This document shows, one piece after another, positions 1 through 5,543 of a stretch of 15,152 nt of DNA. The stretch's first letter is position 1. Every line of letters begins with the position of its first letter. The notes beneath the pieces were generated by a model. The model had not been told where the DNA came from, did no database searches, and was given only the letters and a program-made list of their open reading frames with translations. Source of the DNA: an uncultured Arcanobacterium sp. Lineage in GTDB: Bacteria; Actinomycetota; Actinomycetes; Actinomycetales; Actinomycetaceae. Location: NCBI RefSeq assembly GCF_947253055.1, contig NZ_CAMXYE010000032.1:1-15152 (forward strand). The letters are read 5' to 3'. Both the position numbers and the translations under genes were made by a program.

Positions 1-52
1 TTTATATACTTTCATAATTCGCTTACGGAAATCCTCGCTAGTAAAAGTGGGG

Positions 53-670
53 TTAATTTGCGGGAATACTTTCGCGGCTAATAGTGAAATTTTTCCCGGA
101 AGAAGTATTCCAGCACTTCACTCCGGTTTCTGCCACGCTGCAGGCGAAGTTTTCATAATTCACTGCCGTGCCGTAATCCTGTATCTGTGCGGCGGGAATC
201 TGCACGGAGCAGGAAGTTTTTATAGTGCCATTCGCTTCTAAAGTCACCGTGACTGGTTTATCGGCGCAGCCAGCTGGGCTGGGGAAAGAATATTCATAAA
301 TAGTACAGGCTACCGACTCAGCTAATTCGCAGTTGATATTTTGGGTAGGGGTAGAAAATGCATCCGCTTTTATCGCTCCCTCCGGTGCCGAAAAATCGGC
401 AGTTTGCTCCGGTGTTTCCGCCGCTGCGCCGGCGCTCTCTTTTGGAGCCGACGAATCAGCGCTAGAGCTTTCGGCAGGAGCGGTAGATTTTTGCGCCGCG
501 GGCTGTGGAGAATCTTCGCGCGTGAGCAGAGAATTTATGTGGAAAAGATAGGCAAAAGCACTCACTAATGCGATAACGAGCAAAACTCCCAGCGTGGCGC
601 TCCCGATAATTATTTTTCGCCGGGAAAGTTGGGAAAGGGAAGTGGAAAATTTCGGCAGAATTTTTATCAC
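53..670 (-). CDS. Membrane-anchored secreted protein with C-terminal six-Cys domain (DUF6636-like)
   Basis: Predicted 205-residue exported protein of unknown function. A basic N-terminus is followed by one hydrophobic segment at about residues 20-43, so it is an N-terminal anchor or an uncleaved signal. Residues 52-100 are a Ser/Ala/Pro/Glu-rich linker. The C-terminal domain (105-205) has six Cys (114, 122, 135, 154, 177, 186) and ends with a GVKCWN...GKNFTISRE pattern. I recall the same ending (G-V-x-C-x-N, G-x-x-F-x-x-S-R) in small secreted actinobacterial proteins of the DUF6636 type; that assignment is from memory. The start is GTG, chosen because AGGAG (680-684) lies 9 bases upstream. 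A minus-strand TAGACT at 718-723 is a plausible -10 box. The gene diverges from aroD. Even Cys numbers suggest disulfides outside the membrane. Confidence 0.8.
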   Translation of the reverse strand: MIKILPKFSTSLSQLSRRKIIIGSATLGVLLVIALVSAFAYLFHINSLLTREDSPQPAAQKSTAPAESSSADSSAPKESAGAAAETPEQTADFSAPEGAIKADAFSTPTQNINCELAESVACTIYEYSFPSPAGCADKPVTVTLEANGTIKTSCSVQIPAAQIQDYGTAVNYENFACSVAETGVKCWNTSSGKNFTISRESIPAN

Positions 671-717
671 TAGCTTGTACTCCTAGCTGCTTACACTCGA
701 TATTTGGCATTTTCGCG

Positions 718-723
718 AGTCTA
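718..723 (-). promoter_or_regulatory. Candidate -10 box (TAGACT) for the secreted protein gene
   Basis: TAGACT on the minus strand fits the actinobacterial TANNNT -10 pattern and lies about 48 bases upstream of the GTG start at 670. No convincing -35 is seen; a TTGCGT at 744-749 is 20 bases away, which is too far. Confidence 0.35.
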
Positions 724-762
724 GCTAATTTTTCGAGCCCTGGACGCAAAATTATTTTCTCC

Positions 763-778
763 AGATTAATACTAATCT
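763..778. promoter_or_regulatory. Perfect 6-bp dyad, candidate operator between divergent genes
   Basis: AGATTA-ATAC-TAATCT is an inverted repeat with perfect 6-bp arms and a 4-bp spacer. It lies just upstream of the candidate aroD -35 and about 40 bp from the -10 of the divergent gene. This would suit a dimeric regulator acting on either side. No regulator gene is adjacent. Confidence 0.35.
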
Positions 779-784
779 AAGAAA

Positions 785-811
785 TTGCCGATAGAGCAGA
801 TTTGCTAGACT
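785..811 (+). promoter_or_regulatory. Candidate aroD promoter with extended -10
   Basis: TTGCCG (785-790) and TAGACT (806-811) are 15 bp apart. The -10 is preceded by TGC, the extended -10 pattern, which could offset the short spacer. Transcription would start near 818. The GGAGACGGAGG ribosome-binding region (821-831) follows directly. Confidence 0.4.
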
Positions 812-836
812 TAAAGAAGAGGAGACGGAGGCGCGC

Positions 837-1604
837 ATGATTTTTAATTCTCACCACCAGCCGAATATAATCGTGCCGATTACCGGTACTACTGCGCAAA
901 TGTTGCTGGAAGAAGCGCGCGCCGCCGAAGCTGCTGGAGCTGATGTGATTGAGTGGCGGATAGATTTTCTTATTGGCACCCGGGAAATGCTCTCTTTCGT
1001 AGAAATAGGTAAAGAAGTCATAGAGCCGCTCTTGAAAGCTACCACCCTTCCGATTCTATTTACGCTGCGCACTGCCGAGCAGGGCGGGCAAGTGAAATTA
1101 AAGCCCGGGCGCTACCGCTTACTTTTCGCAGAATTACTCGATACGCTTGTGCAACTAGGAGGAGTAGATCCCCAGCGTATCGGCATCGATCTCGAGTATT
1201 CATTTCCGCAGGTGGCTGCGCTAGCAGGGCGGGCGCGCGCGGCAGGCTACACCGTCGTGATTTCGCTACACGATTGGAAAGAAACTCCAGATAACGAAAT
1301 TTTGAAATTACTCTTCTCAGAGATGTTGAAAATTCCAGGTGCAATACCGAAAATAGCCGTCACTGCGCACAGTGAGCAAGATGCCAACCGTTTACTGGAA
1401 GTTACGAAAGAAGTAGTGGCAGAATCTGCCCGTCCGGTGATTGCGCTGGCGATGGGCGAAGCTGGAAAAAATACTCGTCTTTTTGGTTGGCAAGCTGGCT
1501 CAATAGCTACTTTTGCCCAGCTGAATGGAGAATCCGCTCCGGGGCAACCTTCCCTAGCGGAGCTGCAGCAGGCACTGGCGGCGCAAAAGAAGGAAATAAA
1601 ATAA
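837..1604 (+). CDS. aroD: 3-dehydroquinate dehydratase, type I
   Basis: Cytosolic enzyme of the shikimate pathway; it dehydrates 3-dehydroquinate to 3-dehydroshikimate through a Schiff base. The 255-residue length is usual for the type I family. Family landmarks are all visible: EWRID (39-43), FTLRTAEQGG (75-84, with Q before GG where E is common), SLHDWKETP (143-151) with catalytic His145, PKIAV with Schiff-base Lys172, NTRLFGWQAGSIATFA (212-227) with Arg214, and the SAPGQ end (233-237) with Gln237. The start ATG has GGAGG (827-831) five bases upstream. The stop TAA overlaps the ATG of the following thioesterase by one base, so the two are translationally coupled. Many actinobacteria use the unrelated type II enzyme (AroQ), so a type I enzyme is of note. 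No other shikimate gene is in the window. Confidence 0.95.
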   Translation: MIFNSHHQPNIIVPITGTTAQMLLEEARAAEAAGADVIEWRIDFLIGTREMLSFVEIGKEVIEPLLKATTLPILFTLRTAEQGGQVKLKPGRYRLLFAELLDTLVQLGGVDPQRIGIDLEYSFPQVAALAGRARAAGYTVVISLHDWKETPDNEILKLLFSEMLKIPGAIPKIAVTAHSEQDANRLLEVTKEVVAESARPVIALAMGEAGKNTRLFGWQAGSIATFAQLNGESAPGQPSLAELQQALAAQKKEIK

Positions 1605-2065
1605 TGGCAGAAAATAAAATCGACTTAGAGGCGTTCACTTCTTTATCTGCACGCCGGGAGTTCCTGGCGAATCTTCCACAGCTCACAGCAGATTTCCAAG
1701 CTCTTTTAGGAGACGATTTACTGCGGCTCGGCCTGGAAGTGCACGTAGCAGGAGGAGAAATGGCAATCTGCTCCTTAGGAGTGGCCGGTTTTCGCCAGCA
1801 TCAAGGTATCTGCATGGGCGGCGCCAATGCCCTATTGGGGGAGTGCGCTGGTTCTTTTGCTGCTTCGCTGGCAGCTCCAGCGGGGAAAATTGCTATCGGT
1901 ACTGATATCCAAATGCGGCATTTACGAGTGACGAAGTCAGGACGGATTTACTGCTTAGCGCGTCAGCTGCGAATCAGTGCAAATAGCGGCGTATATAGTC
2001 TGCGTATTTATCGGGAAGATGGAGAGCTGACTGCTGCTGGCAGTCACGCCTGCGTATTTAAGTAG
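1604..2065 (+). CDS. PaaI/MenI-like hotdog-fold thioesterase
   Basis: 153-residue hotdog-fold protein, likely a thioesterase acting on an acyl- or aroyl-CoA in the cytosol; substrate unknown. The stretch GGANALLGECAGS (72-84) aligns with the helix of PaaI/4-hydroxybenzoyl-CoA/DHNA-CoA thioesterases, placing Glu80 at the catalytic acid position. IGTDIQMRHLRVTKSG (98-113) matches the following strands, where relatives have a NHxRP-type segment. The usual His of the HGG motif is Met71 here. The start ATG at 1604 overlaps the aroD stop, and AAGGAA lies at 1590-1595. The frame is open further upstream, but that part would lie inside aroD and lacks family similarity. Coupling to aroD suggests co-expression, not a known joint pathway. 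Family is firm, substrate is not. Confidence 0.85.
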   Translation: MAENKIDLEAFTSLSARREFLANLPQLTADFQALLGDDLLRLGLEVHVAGGEMAICSLGVAGFRQHQGICMGGANALLGECAGSFAASLAAPAGKIAIGTDIQMRHLRVTKSGRIYCLARQLRISANSGVYSLRIYREDGELTAAGSHACVFK

Positions 2066-2072
2066 TGGGAGT

Positions 2073-2091
2073 GTGCGTAGGGAATACGCGC
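2073..2091. terminator. Weak hairpin between convergent genes
   Basis: GCGTA (2075-2079) pairs with TACGC (2085-2089) around a GGGAA loop, extendable by a G:U and a G:C pair at the base. It lies just after the thioesterase stop and before the 3' end of the convergent kinase gene. There is no T-run, so termination is uncertain. Confidence 0.3.
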
Positions 2092-2119
2092 GCAATAACT
2101 CTGCAAAAACTCTGCAAAC

Positions 2120-2746
2120 TCAGGTAGAGAGAATAAAATCAGCGTTTTCGCGGCTGTGGAAGCGAGCGGCAATTTCTGCTTCCTGCTCTGCCCAGATATC
2201 CCAATAAGAGCTCCAGTTATAGGAATCTCGGCGGGCAGTGCGCGCGCGGCGGATATCTTCGGGAGCCTCTATCCAAATGATTAGATCTACTGGCAGAGCC
2301 GCACTGGCACAGCCCGTTAAAAAGGTCAGCGGTGCGGGATAAAGTTTTTCTGCTTTGCGCCAGCTATTTTTTTGCCAATCCCAGCGGGAGGTAGTTACTA
2401 GTGTGGGGGCGGGGTTAGGGTCAGTAGCTAGTGGGGAAGTTTCCAGGTCTGCTGAAGCGGCGCTTGAATCAAGAGGAGAAAATTCGGCGGCGGCGCGTAG
2501 ATCTTCCACTACTTTGGTCAGCCGCGCCACCGCGCCAGCTAGATCTTCCCAACCGGCTGCCCATTCTTCTACTTCTAACAGCAGCGAATCTGGGAAATGC
2601 TGGCAGAGTTGCCTAGCCAAAGTGGATTTTCCGCTGCCGCTCGGCCCGTCAATGGCAATATATGCCGGAGTCGGCAGAGAGCTTATAGCGCGTATTATCT
2701 GCGGTATAAGCTGCTCTGCTAATCCTATTTGCGGTATTTTAGCCAT
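2120..2746 (-). CDS. Diverged uridine-kinase-like P-loop NTPase
   Basis: 208-residue cytosolic P-loop protein. Walker A is GPSGSGKST (34-42) in a YIAIDGPSGSGKSTLARQL context typical of uridine kinase/NMP kinase folds. The LEVEEWAAGWEDLAGAV segment (57-73) corresponds to the DDxYPGWDGL segment of the actinobacterial uridine-kinase-like proteins, but the two Asp are Glu. RWDWQ (121-125) matches their R-Y-D-W motif, and RRARTARRDSYNW (166-178) is a lid-like Arg-rich stretch. Between them, residues 88-115 are a Ser/Ala/Pro/Thr-rich insertion without obvious structure. The ATG start is two bases after the stop of the 58-residue upstream gene, with no strong ribosome-binding site, which suggests translational coupling. 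The phosphoryl acceptor cannot be inferred. It could also be an inactive family member. Confidence 0.75.
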   Translation of the reverse strand: MAKIPQIGLAEQLIPQIIRAISSLPTPAYIAIDGPSGSGKSTLARQLCQHFPDSLLLEVEEWAAGWEDLAGAVARLTKVVEDLRAAAEFSPLDSSAASADLETSPLATDPNPAPTLVTTSRWDWQKNSWRKAEKLYPAPLTFLTGCASAALPVDLIIWIEAPEDIRRARTARRDSYNWSSYWDIWAEQEAEIAARFHSRENADFILST

Positions 2747-2748
2747 GT

Positions 2749-2925
2749 TTAACGTACGGTGAAGGCATCAGAAGTTCCACTATAAGGAGTGATTTCTCCC
2801 TCCCCGGGCTTCACATCGCCGCGCACTACGCCCGGCCGCTGCGAGAAGAGCTTAGTATTAGGGAGTTTCGGCAGTTCCTCGGTCAGACCGGCATGCAGCT
2901 TTTTCCGCCAAGAAAATTTTGCCAT
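2749..2925 (-). CDS. Small basic protein, unknown function, upstream of kinase-like gene
   Basis: 58-residue soluble basic protein without Cys or a membrane segment; I do not recognise the family. It begins MAKFSWRKKLHAGL and has a Pro/Gly-rich second half ending SGTSDAFTVR. I chose the ATG at 2923-2925 because GAGGAA (2933-2938) sits about 7 bases upstream. The ATG at 2938-2940 would add five residues but has no clear ribosome-binding site. A minus-strand TAGACT at 2954-2959 is a plausible -10. Its stop is two bases before the kinase-like ATG, so the two form an operon. The coupling and start signals support a real gene, but coding status is not certain. Confidence 0.6.
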   Translation of the reverse strand: MAKFSWRKKLHAGLTEELPKLPNTKLFSQRPGVVRGDVKPGEGEITPYSGTSDAFTVR

Positions 2926-2953
2926 AGTTGTGTTCCTCATGTGCTCGGCGTTG

Positions 2954-2959
2954 AGTCTA
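2954..2959 (-). promoter_or_regulatory. Candidate -10 box (TAGACT) for the small protein/kinase operon
   Basis: TAGACT on the minus strand, the same hexamer proposed for aroD and the secreted protein gene, 29 bases upstream of the chosen start. A -35 is not clear. Confidence 0.35.
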
Positions 2960-3059
2960 GAGTTGCGGTTGGTGCATTAGCAACAACCCGGGATGAAAAT
3001 GAATATCAATACATCTGCGCCGTTAGAAAAATTTTAGCAGACAAATAAAAAATATATAC

Positions 3060-3096
3060 AGTAAAAACCTGGAAGTAAAAACCCGGAAGTAAAAGA
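3060..3096 (+). repeat. Tandem 14-bp repeat upstream of nagB
   Basis: AGTAAAAACCTGGA (3060-3073) is followed directly by AGTAAAAACCCGGA (3074-3087) and a partial third copy AGTAAAAGA (3088-3096). It lies about 40-75 bp upstream of the nagB -10 box, where an activator or repressor could bind. Confidence 0.7.
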
Positions 3097-3113
3097 AACG
3101 CACTAAAAAGAGC

Positions 3114-3130
3114 ACCCCGCCGAGCCGGGT
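3114..3130. promoter_or_regulatory. Imperfect dyad overlapping the nagB -35 region
   Basis: ACCCCGC (3114-3120) pairs with GCCGGGT (3124-3130) around CGA with one C:C mismatch. It occupies the place where the -35 of the promoter at 3137-3142 should be, so it may be an operator; a weak terminator for upstream reads is the alternative. Confidence 0.3.
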
Positions 3131-3136
3131 ATTCAT

Positions 3137-3142
3137 TATAAT
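3137..3142 (+). promoter_or_regulatory. nagB -10 box, perfect TATAAT
   Basis: An exact TATAAT lies 37 bp upstream of the nagB start. The expected -35 position has no TTGACA-like hexamer, so the promoter may need an activator. Confidence 0.55.
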
Positions 3143-3178
3143 TTATCCGTTGCTAGAGAAAATGCAGAGAGGTGCACT

Positions 3179-3955
3179 ATGCAAATCGGAATTTTTACAG
3201 ACGAAACAGCTTTAGCTACTACTGCTGCGAAGCATCTTATTAAGATCCTAAATAATTCAGAAAATAAGGTACTGGGTTTAGCTACTGGCTCTACGCCGTT
3301 GCCGCTCTATGAGCAGTTGCGGGCTGCTAATCGCGCCGGAAAATTTACTCTGCGAGGTGTGCAGGGCTTTGCTTTGGATGAATACGTGGGGATAGCTGCT
3401 GACCATCCAGAAAGATATCGGAATGTACTACGGGCCGAGCTAGTTGGTGACGATAAGACTGGTCTGCGCGAAGAAGATCTGCATACTCCGGAGGGGAATG
3501 CTGCCGACCCGCGGCAGGCCGCTGCCGATTATGACGCAGCTATTAAGGCGGCGGGTGGAATCGCTATTCAGATTCTGGGAATCGGAGCAGATGGGCATAT
3601 TGGCTTTAACGAGCCAGGTACTTCGCTTACTTCGCGTACGCACGTAGATGTATTGACTGAGCAGACTCGCCGCGATAATGCTCGCTTCTTTGAAAACGAT
3701 ATGGATAAGGTACCCAGCCAATGCATTACGCAGGGCTTAGGCACGATTATGGAAGCAAAGTACATAATGCTTATAGCTACTGGAGAGAATAAAGCTACCG
3801 CTGTGCGGGAGCTAGTAGAAGGGGGTATTTCGGCTCGTTGGCAAGCTTCTATGCTGCAGATGCACCCCAATGCGTTAATTTTGGTAGACGAAGCGGCGGC
3901 GAGCGAATTACAGCTAGCGGCGTTCTATCGCGAGCGCTGGAACCATAACCTCTGA
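3179..3955 (+). CDS. nagB: Glucosamine-6-phosphate deaminase
   Basis: Cytosolic enzyme that converts glucosamine-6-phosphate to fructose-6-phosphate and ammonia, letting amino sugars enter glycolysis. The 258-residue length is normal for the family. Visible landmarks are LGLATGSTPLPLYEQL (32-47, phosphate binding), FALDEYVG (64-71) with Asp67, ILGIGADGHIGFNEPGTS (132-149) with Asp138, His140 and Glu145 of the catalytic set, and the SMLQMHPNALILVDEAA segment (224-240). AGAGAGG (3166-3172) lies six bases before the ATG. It appears monocistronic: a TATAAT box precedes it and a strong hairpin follows. No nagA, amino-sugar transporter or GntR regulator is in the window. The tandem repeats and dyad upstream suggest local transcriptional control. 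Confidence 0.96.
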   Translation: MQIGIFTDETALATTAAKHLIKILNNSENKVLGLATGSTPLPLYEQLRAANRAGKFTLRGVQGFALDEYVGIAADHPERYRNVLRAELVGDDKTGLREEDLHTPEGNAADPRQAAADYDAAIKAAGGIAIQILGIGADGHIGFNEPGTSLTSRTHVDVLTEQTRRDNARFFENDMDKVPSQCITQGLGTIMEAKYIMLIATGENKATAVRELVEGGISARWQASMLQMHPNALILVDEAAASELQLAAFYRERWNHNL

Positions 3956-3978
3956 GGTTTTCTCGCAGGTACGTAAGT

Positions 3979-4003
3979 CCCCACATCTAGAGACGATGTG
4001 GGG
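3979..4003. terminator. Strong hairpin after nagB
   Basis: CCCCACATC (3979-3987) pairs perfectly with GATGTGGGG (3995-4003) over a 7-base loop. It lies 23 bp after the nagB stop and 30 bp before the 3' end of a convergent gene, so it may serve both. The T-tract on either side is poor. Confidence 0.65.
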
Positions 4004-4033
4004 ATATGGATTTGTGTTTAGGTAGCGGTAATT

Positions 4034-4345
4034 TTATTGCTGCTTGGCTTTTTGGGCGGCTTCTTGTAATTCAAGAATCCACTCGGTATGGTCATCATCT
4101 AGTTCCATGCCGTATAGTTTGAATTCGTCTAAAAATTCTGCAGGGATTTCTGCCCGGCCAGCTTTAATATCAGATTCGAGCTGTCCGCAAAGATTGCCAA
4201 AAGCTACAGAACCCCCGGCATCATTTAAAGCGGTTACGATAAAATCGTAATACTCTTCATCTATAAATTTTTTAGCGAACATGAGGTCGATAAAACGCCG
4301 CGTAAAATCCCTATACATCTGAGGATTGTTCCAAGGCTTTTCCAT
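4034..4345 (-). CDS. Small acidic protein, unknown function
   Basis: 103-residue soluble acidic protein; I do not recognise the family. It looks all-helical: MEKPWNNPQMYRDFTRRF, then a FIDEEYYDFIVTAL helix (27-40), a Gly-containing break (NDAGGSVAFGNLCGQL), a charged stretch with FLDEFKLYGMELDDD, and a C-terminal ILELQEAAQKAKQQ helix. There is one Cys and no signal or membrane segment. The ATG is preceded by AGGGGG at about 4351-4356, a good ribosome-binding site. It is convergent with nagB and divergent from the AT-rich gap and the immunity-like gene. Size, acidity and context would fit an immunity or regulatory protein, but that is only inference. Confidence 0.7.
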   Translation of the reverse strand: MEKPWNNPQMYRDFTRRFIDLMFAKKFIDEEYYDFIVTALNDAGGSVAFGNLCGQLESDIKAGRAEIPAEFLDEFKLYGMELDDDHTEWILELQEAAQKAKQQ

Positions 4346-4432
4346 CGTTACCCCCTATAAATTGGATAAAAAGTAGAGACAAAAATCTTCCCGCTTCTTT
4401 TTCTAAAACTTTACCGCATATTCTCTATCGCT

Positions 4433-4475
4433 ATATCTCTATAAAGCTCTCTATGCCGGAAAACTTTATAGATAT
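4433..4475 (+). terminator. Orphan AT-rich hairpin in the gap
   Basis: ATATCTCTATAAAG (4433-4446) pairs with CTTTATAGATAT (4464-4475), a 12-bp stem with a two-base bulge and a 17-base loop. CTTTTCTT follows on the plus strand, giving it the look of an intrinsic terminator. No plus-strand gene lies upstream of it, so it may end a small RNA or be a remnant. Confidence 0.4.
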
Positions 4476-4545
4476 CTTTTCTTACTCCGTTTTTCTAATG
4501 TAATTTCTAATGCAGGAGTTTTATTTTCTAAAAAGTTTTTACCAA

Positions 4546-4586
4546 TTCGGCTGGAGCGTTTTACTGGTTCGGCTGTAGCGTTTTTA
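4546..4586 (+). repeat. Direct repeat in the AT-rich gap
   Basis: TTCGGCTGGAGCGTTTTA (4546-4563) and TTCGGCTGTAGCGTTTTTA (4568-4586) are near-identical and spaced by 22 bp, two helical turns. Function unknown. Confidence 0.7.
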
Positions 4587-4670
4587 TAAAAGAGAATAAT
4601 CTTAGGCAATAACTTTTATACAATGAGGTATATATTTACTTATCGTCCAGATGGAGTATTTAGATGGCGT

Positions 4671-4701
4671 TTAGACAGCGTTAAGATTGCGTTTTGATAA
4701 T
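4671..4701 (+). promoter_or_regulatory. Possible promoter of the immunity-like gene
   Basis: TTAGAC (4671-4676) and GATAAT (4696-4701) are separated by 19 bp, rather long. The -10 is 47 bp upstream of the ATG at 4748. Confidence 0.25.
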
Positions 4702-4747
4702 GCGGAATTGATCGGGAATGTGCTTTGGACAATACTAGGGGAGAACG

Positions 4748-4999
4748 ATGATTAGTTTAGAAGAAGCAATTAAACTAGCTGAAGCGCGCTTTCATGAGAT
4801 GTATAAAAATAGAAAAGTGAAGTTTTCCCATATTCGTGAAGACGATAACTACTATGCTCTAGCTAATGACGAAAAATATCGACTTATTGGTCATCCTGCT
4901 TTTCTAGTAGATAAAACTACCGGCGAAGTAATAACTTTTAATCCGAATCCTAATCATGGCTACGGAAAGCTAATCCCTAAAATGCAAAAAATTAGATAA
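4748..4999 (+). CDS. Small Imm35/YrhB-like protein
   Basis: 83-residue soluble protein. The pattern MISLEEAIKLAEARF at the N-terminus, then a YYALANDEKYRLIGHPAFLVD segment (35-55) followed by KTTGEVITF (56-64), resembles the YrhB/immunity protein 35 domain, in which an N-terminal helix precedes strands with a G-x-x-P-x-x-V-D-x-x-T-G core. In toxin-immunity systems such proteins protect against a cognate peptidase-like toxin; that is general family knowledge from memory. AGGGGAG (4737-4743) lies just upstream of the ATG. No toxin gene is nearby, and the gene stands alone in AT-rich DNA, so it is either an orphan immunity gene or a housekeeping relative. Confidence 0.65.
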   Translation: MISLEEAIKLAEARFHEMYKNRKVKFSHIREDDNYYALANDEKYRLIGHPAFLVDKTTGEVITFNPNPNHGYGKLIPKMQKIR

Positions 5000-5029
5000 A
5001 AGAAACTCTCTCGAATCTTTTAACTGCCA

Positions 5030-5044
5030 CAAACAAATTGTGTT
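5030..5044 (+). terminator. Weak hairpin after the immunity-like gene
   Basis: CACAA-ACAAA-TTGTG followed by TTTCTTGATTATTT on the plus strand, about 30 bp after the stop. The stem is only 5 bp. Confidence 0.3.
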
Positions 5045-5151
5045 TCTTGATTATTTACCACCCCTAGCAGTACCCCCACAGCACCCCTTAGAGCCATAAA
5101 ATCACTTAAAAGCGTCTAAATTTACTTAAGATGCAGTTTTTGTTTTTCGGC

Positions 5152-5194
5152 TTAAAATAAAGGAAAACCCCGCCAAATCAACGATTCAGCGGGG
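5152..5194 (-). terminator. Intrinsic terminator of the serS/tRNA-Ser cluster
   Basis: On the minus strand CCCCGC (5194-5189) pairs with GCGGGG (5173-5168), with an inner AATC/GATT stem across the loop, and is followed by TTTTCCTTTATTTT. It lies just beyond the 3' end of tRNA-Ser(GCU). This is the clearest Rho-independent terminator in the window. Confidence 0.8.
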
Positions 5195-5198
5195 CTAC

Positions 5199-5290
5199 TG
5201 GCGGAGACGGAGGGATTTGAACCCTCGAGCCGCTTTTATGCAACTACTCCCTTAGCAGGGGAGCGCTTTCGACCACTCAGCCACGTCTCC
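5199..5290 (-). tRNA. tRNA-Ser(GCU)
   Basis: Minus strand, 92 nt including an encoded CCA (5199-5201). The acceptor arm GGAGACG pairs with CGTCTCC. The anticodon arm CTCCC-CTGCTAA-GGGAG gives anticodon GCU, reading AGC/AGU. There is a long variable arm, as expected for a class II tRNA, and a TTCAAAT T-loop. Confidence 0.95.
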
Positions 5291-5351
5291 TAACGCTATA
5301 AAATGATAGCGGACTTGCTACTATTTCAGCAATTCTGTATTTATTTATCAC

Positions 5352-5441
5352 TGGCGGAGAGTGGGGGATTCGAACCCCCGATGCGCTTGCACGCATACCG
5401 GTTTTCAAGACCGGCTCATTCGGCCACTCTGACAACTCTCC
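5352..5441 (-). tRNA. tRNA-Ser(UGA)
   Basis: Minus strand, 90 nt including an encoded CCA (5352-5354). The acceptor GGAGAGT faces ACTCTCC, and the anticodon loop CTTGAAA gives UGA, reading UCA and probably UCG. The variable arm TATGCGTGCAAGCGCAT is long, as in class II tRNAs, and the T-loop is TTCGAAT. It is 61 bp upstream of tRNA-Ser(GCU) and 102 bp downstream of serS, all on the same strand. Confidence 0.95.
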
Positions 5442-5455
5442 TGATTGGCGCCTTT

Positions 5456-5480
5456 AATATAAAATCGACGCTTCTCGATT
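5456..5480 (-). promoter_or_regulatory. Hairpin and TATATT between serS and the tRNA genes
   Basis: On the minus strand, AATCGA-GAAGCG-TCGATT is followed by TTTATATTAAAGG. It can be read as a short weak terminator for serS, or the TATATT (5461-5456) as a -10 box for the tRNA genes about 15 bp further on. The sequence does not decide between these. Confidence 0.3.
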
Positions 5481-5543
5481 CTAAAGGAAACTTCTGCCGC
5501 AGCGAAACCGGCTGCCCCGGCTCCGCAACAAATCACTTCTTTT

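Larger units (their letters stand above)
4346..4747. other. AT-rich gene-poor gap
   Basis: About 400 bp without a supportable gene, flanked by divergent small genes. It holds an AT-rich hairpin (4433-4475), a direct repeat spaced by 22 bp (4546-4586) and a possible promoter for the downstream immunity-like gene. The left side must also hold the promoter of the gene ending at 4034, but I see no clear box there. Confidence 0.6.

Noticed and set aside
1..52. Feature at the left edge
   Set aside because: Only the 52 bases after the stop of the secreted protein gene; no hairpin or frame could be supported.
1487..1603. Upstream extension of the thioesterase frame inside aroD
   Set aside because: It overlaps the end of aroD and lacks family similarity; the ATG at 1604 with AAGGAA upstream fits the usual length.
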